Shown here piece after piece: positions 35,310 through 44,304 of a stretch of 64,000 nt of DNA (position 1 is the first letter of the stretch; each line of letters begins with the position of its first letter). This DNA comes from UBA2705 sp963977125 (GTDB taxonomy: Bacteria; Pseudomonadota; Alphaproteobacteria; Micavibrionales; Micavibrionaceae), in the NCBI GenBank assembly GCA_963977125.1, contig CAXBNJ010000004.1:62001-126000 (forward strand), written 5' to 3'. A program made the translations under genes and the position numbers. The notes beneath the pieces are model-generated. The model searched no databases, was not told the DNA's origin, and saw nothing but the letters and a program-made list of their open reading frames with translations.

Positions 35310-37399
35310 ATGAATATGCGCATATACAGCTGAGTTTCGCACCTTTGCTTTCCAATTTTGGATTAATCGGCCTGTTGGTCTGCCTTATCGCTTGTGCCGT
35401 TTTCTTTTTCATCTTCAAAAGAAAATCACTGATATTGCGCCTTATCGCGGCGCTGACTTTACTTTTTGTTATACTCAACGTTTCGACCTTATCAACAACG
35501 CAGCAAAGCAAAGAAGGTATCGTACTTGTTGCCGTTGATGAAAGTTACAGCAACACGATTAATGAGCGCGACAGCCAAACCACAAAAGCCCTACAAGATA
35601 CTTTAAGTAAAATAGAGGCACTACCACAGCTTAAAGCCAAAATCATCCGCGCCCCTGCTGCCGTCAATAAATATACAGAAACCAAATTATTTAAGGCCAT
35701 CGATAAAAGCTTAAGTGATATACCGCCTGAGCAGCGCTCTGGGGTTATTATTATATCTGACGGTAATATACATGACGTACCCGAAGGCTTAAGCGCGCGT
35801 GAAATGCAGCAAAAATACGGCCCCATACATTTCATTATGACGGGCAAGGACAAAGAAAAAGACCGCCGACTTGAAATTAAAAAAGCGCCTTTATATGGCT
35901 TAAAAGGCACGGATGCACGCATTGAATTTATTGTTCATGACACCGTCTTGCCACTAAACAGCCCCGTGAGGCTGACCCTTTCGACGCCAGACGGCTCAAA
36001 AAGATTTATCACAGCGCAAATCGGCAAGCGCCAATCCGTCTATGTTCCCATTGAACATGCTGGCACAAACCCAATAGAAATCGTCGTTGATCCGCTTAAA
36101 GGCGAAATCAGCCAAAGCAATAATCGCCGCGCTGTAATTATTCAAGGTATACGCGACAAACTGAATGTATTGTTAGTGTCTGGCGCGCCGCATGAAGGTG
36201 GACGTTATTGGCGTAACTTAATGACGTCTGACCCGGCCATTGAACTGGTTCACTTCACCATTTTGCGCGATATTGATAGTAAGGATGGTACAGCCCGTAA
36301 TGAAATGGCGCTAATCCCCTTCCCGCATAAACAATTATTTCACGATCAGCTCAACAGCTTTGATCTGATTATTTTTGACCGCTATCGTAATCAAGGTATT
36401 TTACAGCAAGAAACCTATAAGAACTTGGCGCGCTATGTGCGTAAAGGTGGTGGCGTATTAATTGCGAGCGGTCATGAATATGTCAGCCCAAAATCAATTT
36501 ACAACACAGCGTTTAAAGATGTACTGATTGGCAGCCCCAATAAAGACAGCATTGAGCGTCCATTTAAGCCGCACCTGTCCGATCAAGGCCACATGCACCC
36601 GATTACCCGTGGATTAGATAGTGGGCAATTCAGCGGTGAAAACTGGGCCAATTGGCTGAGACAAATTGACGTTTCAACAAGCCCCACCAATGACGAAAAA
36701 GTTTTAATGAGTGGCATTGATGGTCGCCCTTTATTGTTAATCGGTGAAAAAGATAATGGCCGTATCATTCACTTAACCAGTGATCAAATTTGGCTTTGGG
36801 CGCGTGAATACCAACAAGGCGGCCCTTATATAGATTTAATGCGCAAAATGATCCACTGGCTGCTTAAAGAACCGAGCCTAGAAGAAGGTCAAATTGAACT
36901 GAGCTTAGATCAAGATCAAATCAAAATTGCGCGCTATATTAATCCAGGAGATGAACAACTACGCTATACGGATCCTGAAGGCATAGAGAAACCGCTTTCT
37001 TTGAAGCAAGGCGCTGATAAAATATTCCACGCACAAATTGACGCTGAAAAACAAGGTCTTTATAGCTTTAATGCTGGCAAGAACAACGCTTATATTATTG
37101 CGGGCGCTTATGATACGTTAGAGCAAACCAATTTAATTCGCAGCGCGGAGATTATTCACCCCGCTTTAAGCCTAACAGGCGGTGGCAACTATGAAGCGGA
37201 TGAACTGGATGATGTTCAGTTCAAAGTAAAAAAAGCGCCTGCCACAGCACGTTTTTCTAGCGCGAGAACCATGTCCTTTCGAGACTCCCAATATGCTGAA
37301 ATCAGTAAAGTTGATTTCACGCCAACCCTACCGCTTTGGGTTTATTTACTGCTTTTCGCAGGCCTTAACATCTATATTTGGCAGCGCGAAAGCCGATAA
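35306..37399 (+). CDS. Membrane protein with vWA-like and amidotransferase-like regions
   Basis: A 697-residue protein closing the MoxR operon. Two N-terminal helices (LLVCLIACAVFFFIF and LIAALTLLFVILNV) and one C-terminal helix (LWVYLLLFAGLNIYIW) frame a large periplasmic or cytoplasmic domain. DESYS at about residue 74 resembles the DxSxS metal-site motif of vWA domains, and VIIISDGNIHD fits the next vWA strand. A second region (VRKGGGVLIASGHEY) resembles the amidotransferase-like fold seen in its neighbour. The start overlaps the upstream stop by 4 bases. Role unknown; probably a structural partner of MoxR/DUF58/DUF4159. Confidence 0.85.
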   Translation: MNEYAHIQLSFAPLLSNFGLIGLLVCLIACAVFFFIFKRKSLILRLIAALTLLFVILNVSTLSTTQQSKEGIVLVAVDESYSNTINERDSQTTKALQDTLSKIEALPQLKAKIIRAPAAVNKYTETKLFKAIDKSLSDIPPEQRSGVIIISDGNIHDVPEGLSAREMQQKYGPIHFIMTGKDKEKDRRLEIKKAPLYGLKGTDARIEFIVHDTVLPLNSPVRLTLSTPDGSKRFITAQIGKRQSVYVPIEHAGTNPIEIVVDPLKGEISQSNNRRAVIIQGIRDKLNVLLVSGAPHEGGRYWRNLMTSDPAIELVHFTILRDIDSKDGTARNEMALIPFPHKQLFHDQLNSFDLIIFDRYRNQGILQQETYKNLARYVRKGGGVLIASGHEYVSPKSIYNTAFKDVLIGSPNKDSIERPFKPHLSDQGHMHPITRGLDSGQFSGENWANWLRQIDVSTSPTNDEKVLMSGIDGRPLLLIGEKDNGRIIHLTSDQIWLWAREYQQGGPYIDLMRKMIHWLLKEPSLEEGQIELSLDQDQIKIARYINPGDEQLRYTDPEGIEKPLSLKQGADKIFHAQIDAEKQGLYSFNAGKNNAYIIAGAYDTLEQTNLIRSAEIIHPALSLTGGGNYEADELDDVQFKVKKAPATARFSSARTMSFRDSQYAEISKVDFTPTLPLWVYLLLFAGLNIYIWQRESR

Positions 37400-37472
37400 A
37401 AACGCGGTGAAACACAGCCTCAAAGCCGTCTTAATAATCATCATAGCCTCTTCAAAAAAAGACCAAGCGACC

Positions 37473-37850
37473 CTATAGTTTCAAAAGCTCTTTAGGGCCT
37501 GTATAAGTCTTTTTGGCTTCACTACAAGCTTGATACAACCCTGATTCTGCAACAATAGAAATACGTTCTGCGTCTGTCATTTCTGCACAATACACAAAAG
37601 ACATTGTTAAATCTTCCAACAGTGATGCCATATGAAGATGCACAGCCTCAAAAGACACACACACTCTTTCTACTTCCTCAAGGGTCGCCTTTACATGATC
37701 TTCGCTGCTATCTACAGACAGAGCCTTTAACTGCTGTGATAAATCAGGATTACTATCAGAAAAGCCCTGATACAAATCAACATACGTTTTTATTGCTTCT
37801 GCTGCATTCTTCGCTTTATTTATAAACTCTTCTTTTAAATTACTATCCAT
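37473..37850 (-). CDS. Helical protein of unknown function
   Basis: A 125-residue, mostly alpha-helical acidic protein with three cysteines and no signal peptide. I do not recognise a family. The ATG at 37850 is chosen for its GAGGAG ribosome binding site; the frame continues upstream to 37919 without further support. It is followed by the convergent end of the moxR operon and preceded by the terminator of the response regulator gene, so it forms its own unit. Confidence 0.6.
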   Translation of the reverse strand: MDSNLKEEFINKAKNAAEAIKTYVDLYQGFSDSNPDLSQQLKALSVDSSEDHVKATLEEVERVCVSFEAVHLHMASLLEDLTMSFVYCAEMTDAERISIVAESGLYQACSEAKKTYTGPKELLKL

Positions 37851-37971
37851 TACTATTTCTCCTCTTACGACCAAGTTCTGAATTACCATATTTGCATGAG
37901 GCACACTACCTCCCCCCACAGACTATGTAAACAAAAAAATCATGCAAGATACTTCTCATCCAAACTTAAAG

Positions 37972-38004
37972 AAAAAGCCTTCATAATGACAATGAAGGCT
38001 TTTT
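37972..38004 (-). terminator. Terminator of the response regulator gene
   Basis: A perfect 13-bp stem (AAAAAGCCTTCAT at 37972-37984, ATGAAGGCTTTTT at 37992-38004) with a 7-base loop lies 35 bases downstream of the regulator stop codon. On the minus strand it ends in five T, a classic intrinsic terminator. Confidence 0.8.
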
Positions 38005-38039
38005 ATTGAGCTTTTACAGTCCCGCGTCTATTTTTTCAT

Positions 38040-38720
38040 TTAGTCAGGAATAAATAAACCAAGTTCCTGCGCCATCAGCGCTGCTTGCGTTCTGTTTTGC
38101 GCACCCAATTTTTTACAAATGCCACGTACATGGAGCTTGATCGTAACAATTTGCAAATCAAGCGCCGAGGCAATTTCTTTATTTGTTTCACCCTTAACCA
38201 AATGACCAAGAACATCATTTTCGCGGCGGGTTAATTTAATTTTCTTCGATTTAAAGTCATATTTATCCTGCGCATCAGACAAATGCTTAGGACGGTCGCC
38301 AAAATAGGATGGCTGCATACTGTTCTTATAATCTATAACAGGGTAAAAACGCTCCCCTGTTAGAACCAGCTCAATCGCCTTTAAGAATGAATTACTCGAC
38401 ATGGTTTTGGGGAAGTAAGCCACGGCCCCAAGATCCATTATATCTTTAATGTGACGCTGCTCGATAACGCCAGACATAATAGCAAAAGAAACATCTGAAT
38501 ACTCAGAAAACAGCTCCTTAAACGTATCTAGGCCATTAACGCCAGGCATCATCCAATCCATAATAACTAAATCAAAATCCGCACTATGCGCTTTCAATAA
38601 TTCTTTTACTTCATCAGCGGAAGTACATTGTGTTATTTCAGCATCAGGGTCAGCACTTTTAACAAACTGCGAGAACAGATCCCTAAAAAGGGCGTGGTCA
38701 TCGGCTACAATTAATTTCAT
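38040..38720 (-). CDS. NarL/FixJ-type response regulator, orphan
   Basis: A 226-residue two-domain regulator. The receiver has the acidic pair after VADDHALF, the phospho-acceptor Asp in DLVIMDWMMPGVNG, and the conserved Lys in YFPKTMS. The LuxR-type helix-turn-helix is LTRRENDVLGHLVKGETNKEIASAL through HVRGICKKLGAQNRTQAAL. No histidine kinase gene is adjacent, so its partner must be elsewhere. It has its own terminator. Confidence 0.92.
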   Translation of the reverse strand: MKLIVADDHALFRDLFSQFVKSADPDAEITQCTSADEVKELLKAHSADFDLVIMDWMMPGVNGLDTFKELFSEYSDVSFAIMSGVIEQRHIKDIMDLGAVAYFPKTMSSNSFLKAIELVLTGERFYPVIDYKNSMQPSYFGDRPKHLSDAQDKYDFKSKKIKLTRRENDVLGHLVKGETNKEIASALDLQIVTIKLHVRGICKKLGAQNRTQAALMAQELGLFIPD

Positions 38721-38872
38721 AATAAAACTCCATATTTTAAACTTCTTACATGCAATAAACTAACCAAAAGATACTCTACATACACGCCTATAAATTACGC
38801 CTATAGAACAAAGGCTTATGATAAAAATCTACATTTAAGACTAGGCAAAAGACTACACAGAAAAGCGAACGG

Positions 38873-38910
38873 TCGTCCCACAATAGAACCACAGGCCCAT
38901 TTTGGGACGA
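38873..38910 (-). terminator. Possible terminator after the lytic transglycosylase gene
   Basis: An 8-bp inverted repeat (TCGTCCCA at 38873-38880, TGGGACGA at 38903-38910) with a 22-base loop starts 4 bases after the transglycosylase stop. The following minus-strand sequence is only moderately U-rich, so termination is uncertain. The remaining 150 bases up to the regulator gene show nothing further. Confidence 0.35.
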
Positions 38911-38914
38911 AATA

Positions 38915-40972
38915 CTACAGCCGACCTATACCATAAAATAAGTCACCGCCCTTACGTTTACCAAACGTTAGGCTAGGCTGAACATCTTGCAATAAATACC
39001 TATATACAAAAGTCGCCTCATTAACGCGCATTACATAGTTACGCGTCTCAGAAAATGGAATTAACTCTACCCAGTCCACCCAGCCAATGGCTCCATTTCT
39101 GGGGTCGCCATATCTATTCAGCCATGAGTCAACTCGATTAGGGCCTGCATTATAAGCTGCAATAGCTAAAGGATAAGCATCATCATATTTATCAAGAAGC
39201 TCACGAATATAAGTACTACCCAATTGAATGTTAAAAGCGGGTCGGTCTTTTAACCAGTCCTGTTGATAGCCTATATTTATATCTTTTGCAACGGCTTTTG
39301 CGGTTTTGGGCATAAGTTGCATTAAGCCCCTTGCCCCGACCCCGCTTTGTGCATTTTGATCAAACAGGCTTTCTTGGCGGATAATACCGTGCACCAAAGC
39401 CCATTCAGCCCCGCTCACATTGTTCATAGAATCCAACATTAATGGGTATGCATAATTTTGCGCATAGAATACATGCTTCATCGCCGCACGCCGCGACAAC
39501 AGCACTGAAATATTGATTTTACCCATCTCTGCTGATTTTTGCGCAACGTAATGCTTAGAAAGACCGCGGTCTTCACCTAAATTGCTTGCCGCGGCTAAAA
39601 AACCATTGGCTGAAATATTATAGTCAACGGCTTGTAAAGCCTGAGCCGCATTAAACATATCGGTTAAATGCGGATTATTAGACAAGATGGCGTGTTGGTC
39701 TTCTTGTAATGTTGGTGACGCCATATTGGCGATGCTATGCGCCGTAGCGCCACTGCGATCATGCGCTAATAAGCCGTAATAAGTTGTGGGAAAATCCGCC
39801 GCTAATTTATAATTCTCTTTGGCGTTTACAGTGTCACCAAGCGCTTCAAAACTGCGGCCTATCCAATAATAATGACGCGACAGTGTAATGGGCGTTTTGG
39901 CAGAACTCTTCATCGAATAAAAATGTTTCAGGGCTGTTTTTGCATCATCCATAAAACGCAATGAAAGCCAGCCTGAAAGCCATTCAGCTTCTGTGAAGTT
40001 AACACCAGACACTTGTTTATGACTTGATGCGAGCGCATAAGCGGCTTCATAATTTTTATCATCCATAAAGCGCCGTATAACAATATGGCGCTCACGCCAC
40101 CACAGCCCTTCACTACCGGCAATAGCTTCGTGCGTCGGTGCATCGAGTAAAATATCCATAGCGCGGCTATTCAGCTTTTTAACGCGGCGCCATTTTAAAC
40201 GGTCATAGATCAGACCGGCATCATCTTGCATCGCCTCTGGTACGGCTCTTATCGCCCGCGATACTTCACCATCACTATGGCTGCGGTCACTATCAATATC
40301 CTGTCTTAAAGTTATGCGCGCTTTAGCTAAACGCACATAATCAGCGCCTAATAATGGCGCTACGTTTTGTGCATTCGTGTAATGACCACGATCTATAAGC
40401 TTATCGAGCCTTTTAATATGCGCATCACGATTAATATAGCGCCCATAACGCTTTAATAAATAGGTTTGATCTTTAGGATCAACCAAGGCCACGGCCCACC
40501 ATTGATTAATAGTCGTTTTAACCCGTGCCCAGTCATTCGCTTTCTCTAAAGCCGCTAGATAGATCTTCATACCGCGTGATGTTTCAGGGGGATGCTTTGC
40601 AAACCATGCCACGACATCAAAGTCATGATGCTCGAAAGCTATCTTGGCTTCAAATATAGTTTTTAAAGGTGTTTGTTGTGGCCAATAAGGCTTTGCTTCG
40701 ATTAAATCCTTCATGTCAGCGGCGCTAACATGGCCATCTTTTTGCGCTTTCTTATTCTCACTCACCGCATACATCCAAAGCGCTAAACGCTTAGTATCAG
40801 GGTCAGCCATGCTCTGGGCCTCGCTCAAAGACTGAGACCACTGGCTTTTGGATGCTTTTTCCAATATATTATGATCATAAGCCGCCATAGCCGACCCATT
40901 AAAAGAGGTCAGCAAAAAGCTTTTCATTAGAAAAAAAGCAAGGAATTTAAAATGCTTGATTGACAGTTTCAT
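38915..40972 (-). CDS. Soluble lytic murein transglycosylase (Slt family)
   Basis: A 685-residue secreted enzyme that cleaves MurNAc-GlcNAc bonds with formation of 1,6-anhydroMurNAc. The signal peptide starts MKLSIKHFKF with a hydrophobic core and likely cleavage after AMA. About 470 residues of helical (superhelix) sequence precede the catalytic SLT domain: HGIIRQESLFDQNAQSGVGA with the catalytic Glu, ARGLMQLMPKTAK, then the AYNAGPNRVDSWL motif. A start at 41005 would add 11 polar residues before the signal peptide. The divergent pairing with dapA is typical of alphaproteobacteria. Confidence 0.92.
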   Translation of the reverse strand: MKLSIKHFKFLAFFLMKSFLLTSFNGSAMAAYDHNILEKASKSQWSQSLSEAQSMADPDTKRLALWMYAVSENKKAQKDGHVSAADMKDLIEAKPYWPQQTPLKTIFEAKIAFEHHDFDVVAWFAKHPPETSRGMKIYLAALEKANDWARVKTTINQWWAVALVDPKDQTYLLKRYGRYINRDAHIKRLDKLIDRGHYTNAQNVAPLLGADYVRLAKARITLRQDIDSDRSHSDGEVSRAIRAVPEAMQDDAGLIYDRLKWRRVKKLNSRAMDILLDAPTHEAIAGSEGLWWRERHIVIRRFMDDKNYEAAYALASSHKQVSGVNFTEAEWLSGWLSLRFMDDAKTALKHFYSMKSSAKTPITLSRHYYWIGRSFEALGDTVNAKENYKLAADFPTTYYGLLAHDRSGATAHSIANMASPTLQEDQHAILSNNPHLTDMFNAAQALQAVDYNISANGFLAAASNLGEDRGLSKHYVAQKSAEMGKINISVLLSRRAAMKHVFYAQNYAYPLMLDSMNNVSGAEWALVHGIIRQESLFDQNAQSGVGARGLMQLMPKTAKAVAKDINIGYQQDWLKDRPAFNIQLGSTYIRELLDKYDDAYPLAIAAYNAGPNRVDSWLNRYGDPRNGAIGWVDWVELIPFSETRNYVMRVNEATFVYRYLLQDVQPSLTFGKRKGGDLFYGIGRL

Positions 40973-41022
40973 ACCATAAATACTATTTTTTGTATCTGAA
41001 TTCATTATTAAAAGAAGATATC

Positions 41023-41916
41023 ATGTCTTACACTGAAACGATATATGGGTCTATCCCTGCATTAATCACCCCCTTTACAATAGCGGGAGAAATCGACCTC
41101 CAAGCCTTTAAAAAGCTGGTTTTAATGCATGTGGATAAAGGCTCCCATGGGCTGGTTATATGCGGCACAACGGGTGAGTCCCCAAACATCACAGATGAAG
41201 AACACAAAACATTAATTGAAACCGCCATTGAAACCGCGCCAGTTAATTACCCGATAATTGCGGGCTGCGGCAGTAATAGCACGGCAAAAGCGATAAAACT
41301 GACCATTCAAGCACAAGCCGCAGGAGCCAAAGCGGCATTGATTGTTGTGCCCTATTACAACAAACCATCACAAGACGGCCTCTACGCACATTTTAAAGCC
41401 ATACATGACGCAACTGAGCTGCCGATCATCCTTTATAACGTGCCCTCACGCACGATTACTGATTTAGCTGATGATACAGTTATAAAACTGGCCAAATTAC
41501 CGCGCATAATTGGCATTAAAGATGCGACAGGTGACTTACCACGCCTAAAAAACATGCGTGCCCAGATACAAGAAGGTTTTATCTATCTTTCTGGCGATGA
41601 TATGAGTGCTGTTGAGTATATTGGCCTTGGTGGTCATGGCTGTATTTCAGTCTCTGCGAACCTAATCCCCGATATATGCGCGGAGATTTTTGAGCAAACA
41701 CAAAACGGTCAGCTTGACCAAGCCAAAGCCCGCGATCAAGATATCAACGCTTTGCATCACGCTATGTTCATCGAACCCTCGCCAGCGCCGCTAAAATATG
41801 CTTTAAGTAAATGTGGCTATATAGAAAACATAATGCGCCTACCTTTACTGCCCCTAAGCGCAGCGGGCCAAAACACAATAGATAACATCTTAAGGCAATA
41901 CATTAACGATGGCTGA
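41023..41916 (+). CDS. dapA: 4-hydroxy-tetrahydrodipicolinate synthase
   Basis: A 297-residue TIM-barrel aldolase that condenses pyruvate with aspartate semialdehyde in lysine and diaminopimelate synthesis. The GTTGESPNIT motif, the proton-relay Tyr in VVPYYNKPSQDGLYAHF, and the Schiff-base Lys in IIGIKDATGDL are all present. The ATG at 41023 has an AAAAGAAG ribosome binding site; a longer frame from 40960 overlaps the divergent transglycosylase gene. It overlaps smpB by 8 bases. Confidence 0.96.
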   Translation: MSYTETIYGSIPALITPFTIAGEIDLQAFKKLVLMHVDKGSHGLVICGTTGESPNITDEEHKTLIETAIETAPVNYPIIAGCGSNSTAKAIKLTIQAQAAGAKAALIVVPYYNKPSQDGLYAHFKAIHDATELPIILYNVPSRTITDLADDTVIKLAKLPRIIGIKDATGDLPRLKNMRAQIQEGFIYLSGDDMSAVEYIGLGGHGCISVSANLIPDICAEIFEQTQNGQLDQAKARDQDINALHHAMFIEPSPAPLKYALSKCGYIENIMRLPLLPLSAAGQNTIDNILRQYINDG

Positions 41917-42415
41917 CAACAAGAAGAAAAAAAGCAAGAATGATTTGATAAGCACCAATAAAACGGTCGTTGAGCATCGTCGTGCGCGTTATGATTATCA
42001 TATAGAAGAAACCTTCACTGCGGGCCTTATGCTCAAAGGCACAGAAGTTAAATCTTTGCGCAAAGGCCAATGCTCGATCAATGAAGCCTATTGCATTGAT
42101 AAAGATGGTGAAATCTGGATTCACGGCGCCCATATTGCTGAATATATGCAAGCGGGCAAACATTTACAGCATGACCCAAAACGTGACCGTATGCTGCTTT
42201 TAAAGAAAAAAGAAATCGCACGCCTATTAGGCGCATCAACGCGTGATGGCTATTCAATTATACCTATGCGCCTGTTCTTTGATGATCGCGGCTACGCCAA
42301 GCTTGATATAGGCCTTGGTAAAGGTAAAAAAGAATTCGACAAGCGCGAAACATCCAAACAGCGCGATTGGAATAAACAAAAAAACCGTGTGTTACGCGAT
42401 GCCGGAAGAGAATAG
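41909..42415 (+). CDS. smpB: SsrA-binding protein SmpB
   Basis: A 168-residue RNA-binding protein of trans-translation, which brings tmRNA to stalled ribosomes. The OB-fold core shows NKTVVEHRRARYDYHIEE, GLMLKGTEVKSLRKGQCSINE and KRDRMLLLKKKEI, followed by GYSIIPMRLFF. The basic C-terminal tail (KKEFDKRETSKQRDWNKQK) is the part that mimics codon-anticodon pairing. It overlaps dapA by 8 bases, so the two are co-transcribed. The tmRNA gene is not in the window. Confidence 0.96.
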   Translation: MADNKKKKSKNDLISTNKTVVEHRRARYDYHIEETFTAGLMLKGTEVKSLRKGQCSINEAYCIDKDGEIWIHGAHIAEYMQAGKHLQHDPKRDRMLLLKKKEIARLLGASTRDGYSIIPMRLFFDDRGYAKLDIGLGKGKKEFDKRETSKQRDWNKQKNRVLRDAGRE

Positions 42416-42455
42416 CTATAGAACAAGCACTACATAATTAGATTAGGGTAAAATA

Positions 42456-43058
42456 ATGCAAAAATTCACAACATTAAGCGCCATTGCCGCACCATTGAAT
42501 TTAATGAATGTCGATACAGACATGATTATCCCTAAACAGTTTCTAAAAACTATTAAACGCACAGGCCTTGGCATTCATGCCTTTGATGAAATGCGCTATG
42601 TAGCCGATGGCAGTGAAAACCCTGACTTTGTTTTAAACCAAGCCCCGTATAATAACGCCGAGATACTGATCACAGGCGAAAATTTTGGCTGCGGATCATC
42701 ACGCGAACATGCGCCATGGGCAATACTTGATTTTGGCATTCGCTGTATTATTTCATCAAGTTACGCGGATATATTCTATAACAACTGCTTTAAAAACGGT
42801 ATTTTGCCGATAATCCTGCCAAAAGAGCAGGTTGAGGCGTTAATGGACGCCAGCGAGGCCGATAAAAGCCGCAAAGTAACCATAGACTTAGAAAATCAAA
42901 CCATTTTAAGCGGAAATCAGAGCTATGACTTTGATATTGATCCATTTCGCAAACATTGCTTGATGAACGGCCTTGATGATATCGGCTTAACACTGGCCAA
43001 AAACACGGAAATCAGCAGCTTTGAGCAAAATTATAAATCACAGCACCCATGGGTATAA
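42456..43058 (+). CDS. leuD: 3-isopropylmalate dehydratase small subunit
   Basis: A 200-residue small subunit of isopropylmalate isomerase in leucine biosynthesis. The swivel-domain motifs LNLMNVDTDMIIPKQFLK and FGCGSSREHAPWAILDFGI are diagnostic. The large subunit leuC is not in the window. The 3' end reaches or overlaps leuB, so they form an operon. Confidence 0.95.
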   Translation: MQKFTTLSAIAAPLNLMNVDTDMIIPKQFLKTIKRTGLGIHAFDEMRYVADGSENPDFVLNQAPYNNAEILITGENFGCGSSREHAPWAILDFGIRCIISSSYADIFYNNCFKNGILPIILPKEQVEALMDASEADKSRKVTIDLENQTILSGNQSYDFDIDPFRKHCLMNGLDDIGLTLAKNTEISSFEQNYKSQHPWV

Positions 43059-43060
43059 TC

Positions 43061-44218
43061 ATGACACAGCAAAACGACACAAATAATTCAAACGCTCCAT
43101 ATAACCTCCTCCTCCTCGCAGGCGACGGCATTGGTCCAGAGGCCGTGGGTGAAGTAAAAAAAATCATCACATGGATGAACGCCAACACAGATATAAACTT
43201 CACCACAGAAGATGATTATATTGGCGGCTGCGCTTATGATGCCTATGGAACGCCGCTTGCTGACACCACCATAGAAAAAGCCAAGCAAGCTGACGCAATT
43301 ATTTTAGGCGCAGTTGGCGGCCCTAAATGGGATGGTCAAGTTCCTTATGATTTGCGCCCCGAAGCAGGCCTGTTAAAAATCCGCAAAGATTTAGGCCTTT
43401 TTGCCAATTTGCGCCCAGCCATTGTGTTTGATGCGCTTGTTGATGCATCTTCCCTGAAACCCGAATTAATCAAAGGCCTCGACATACTTATTGTCCGTGA
43501 ACTCACTGGCGGCGTTTATTTTGGCGAACCACGCGGCATTGAAACCTTGCCTAATGGTGAGCGCCGCGGTTTTAATACGCAAGTCTACACAACATCAGAA
43601 ATTATCCGCATTGCAGAAGTCGCTTTTGATATGGCCCGCAAGCGCAGTGGTTTTGTGACATCCTGCGAAAAAGCCAATGTCATGGAATCGGGCGTATTAT
43701 GGCGCGAAGAAGTCACAAAACTCCATGCAGAATCCTTTTCTGACGTTAAATTAGCCCATATGTATGCAGATAACTGCGCCATGCAGCTTTGCCGCGCCCC
43801 AAAACAGTTTGATGTGATCGTCACCGATAATCTATTTGGTGATATCTTATCTGACGAGGCCGCTATGCTGACAGGCTCACTGGGTATGCTGCCCTCCGCC
43901 TCACTTGGCGGCACAAATGAAGCAGGCAAACGCCACGCTTTATATGAACCAGTTCATGGATCAGCCCCTGATATTGCAGGGCAGAATAAAGCCAATCCAT
44001 TGGCAACAATTCTCAGCTTTGCTATGGCTTTGCGTTATTCACTGCACCAAGCCGATTATGCTGATGCGCTTGAAAATGCCGTACAAGATGTTCTCAATAG
44101 TGGTATACGCACCGCCGATATAGCAGAAGACGGTCAAAAAGCTGTTGGCACAACCCAAATGGGCGATGCGGTTATAAAACAGCTTGAAATACGCTTGAAA
44201 AACCAAAAAGCTGCCTAA
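43061..44218 (+). CDS. leuB: 3-isopropylmalate dehydrogenase
   Basis: A 385-residue NAD-dependent oxidative decarboxylase of leucine biosynthesis. GDGIGPEA near the N terminus, the substrate-binding VRELTGGVYFGEPRG, NVMESGVLWREEV, the metal-binding DNLFGDILSDEAAM, and the NAD-binding EPVHGSAPDIAGQNKANP are present. An in-frame ATG at 43049 is an alternative start that would overlap leuD by 10 bases; neither has a strong ribosome binding site. Confidence 0.96.
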   Translation: MTQQNDTNNSNAPYNLLLLAGDGIGPEAVGEVKKIITWMNANTDINFTTEDDYIGGCAYDAYGTPLADTTIEKAKQADAIILGAVGGPKWDGQVPYDLRPEAGLLKIRKDLGLFANLRPAIVFDALVDASSLKPELIKGLDILIVRELTGGVYFGEPRGIETLPNGERRGFNTQVYTTSEIIRIAEVAFDMARKRSGFVTSCEKANVMESGVLWREEVTKLHAESFSDVKLAHMYADNCAMQLCRAPKQFDVIVTDNLFGDILSDEAAMLTGSLGMLPSASLGGTNEAGKRHALYEPVHGSAPDIAGQNKANPLATILSFAMALRYSLHQADYADALENAVQDVLNSGIRTADIAEDGQKAVGTTQMGDAVIKQLEIRLKNQKAA

Positions 44219-44304
44219 ATCCCTTGTTTTATCGCCACATTCTATTAGAATAGCGCCTATTCAACTATAGAGCGCAGCGATATATAAATTGGGGAGACCA
44301 CATT

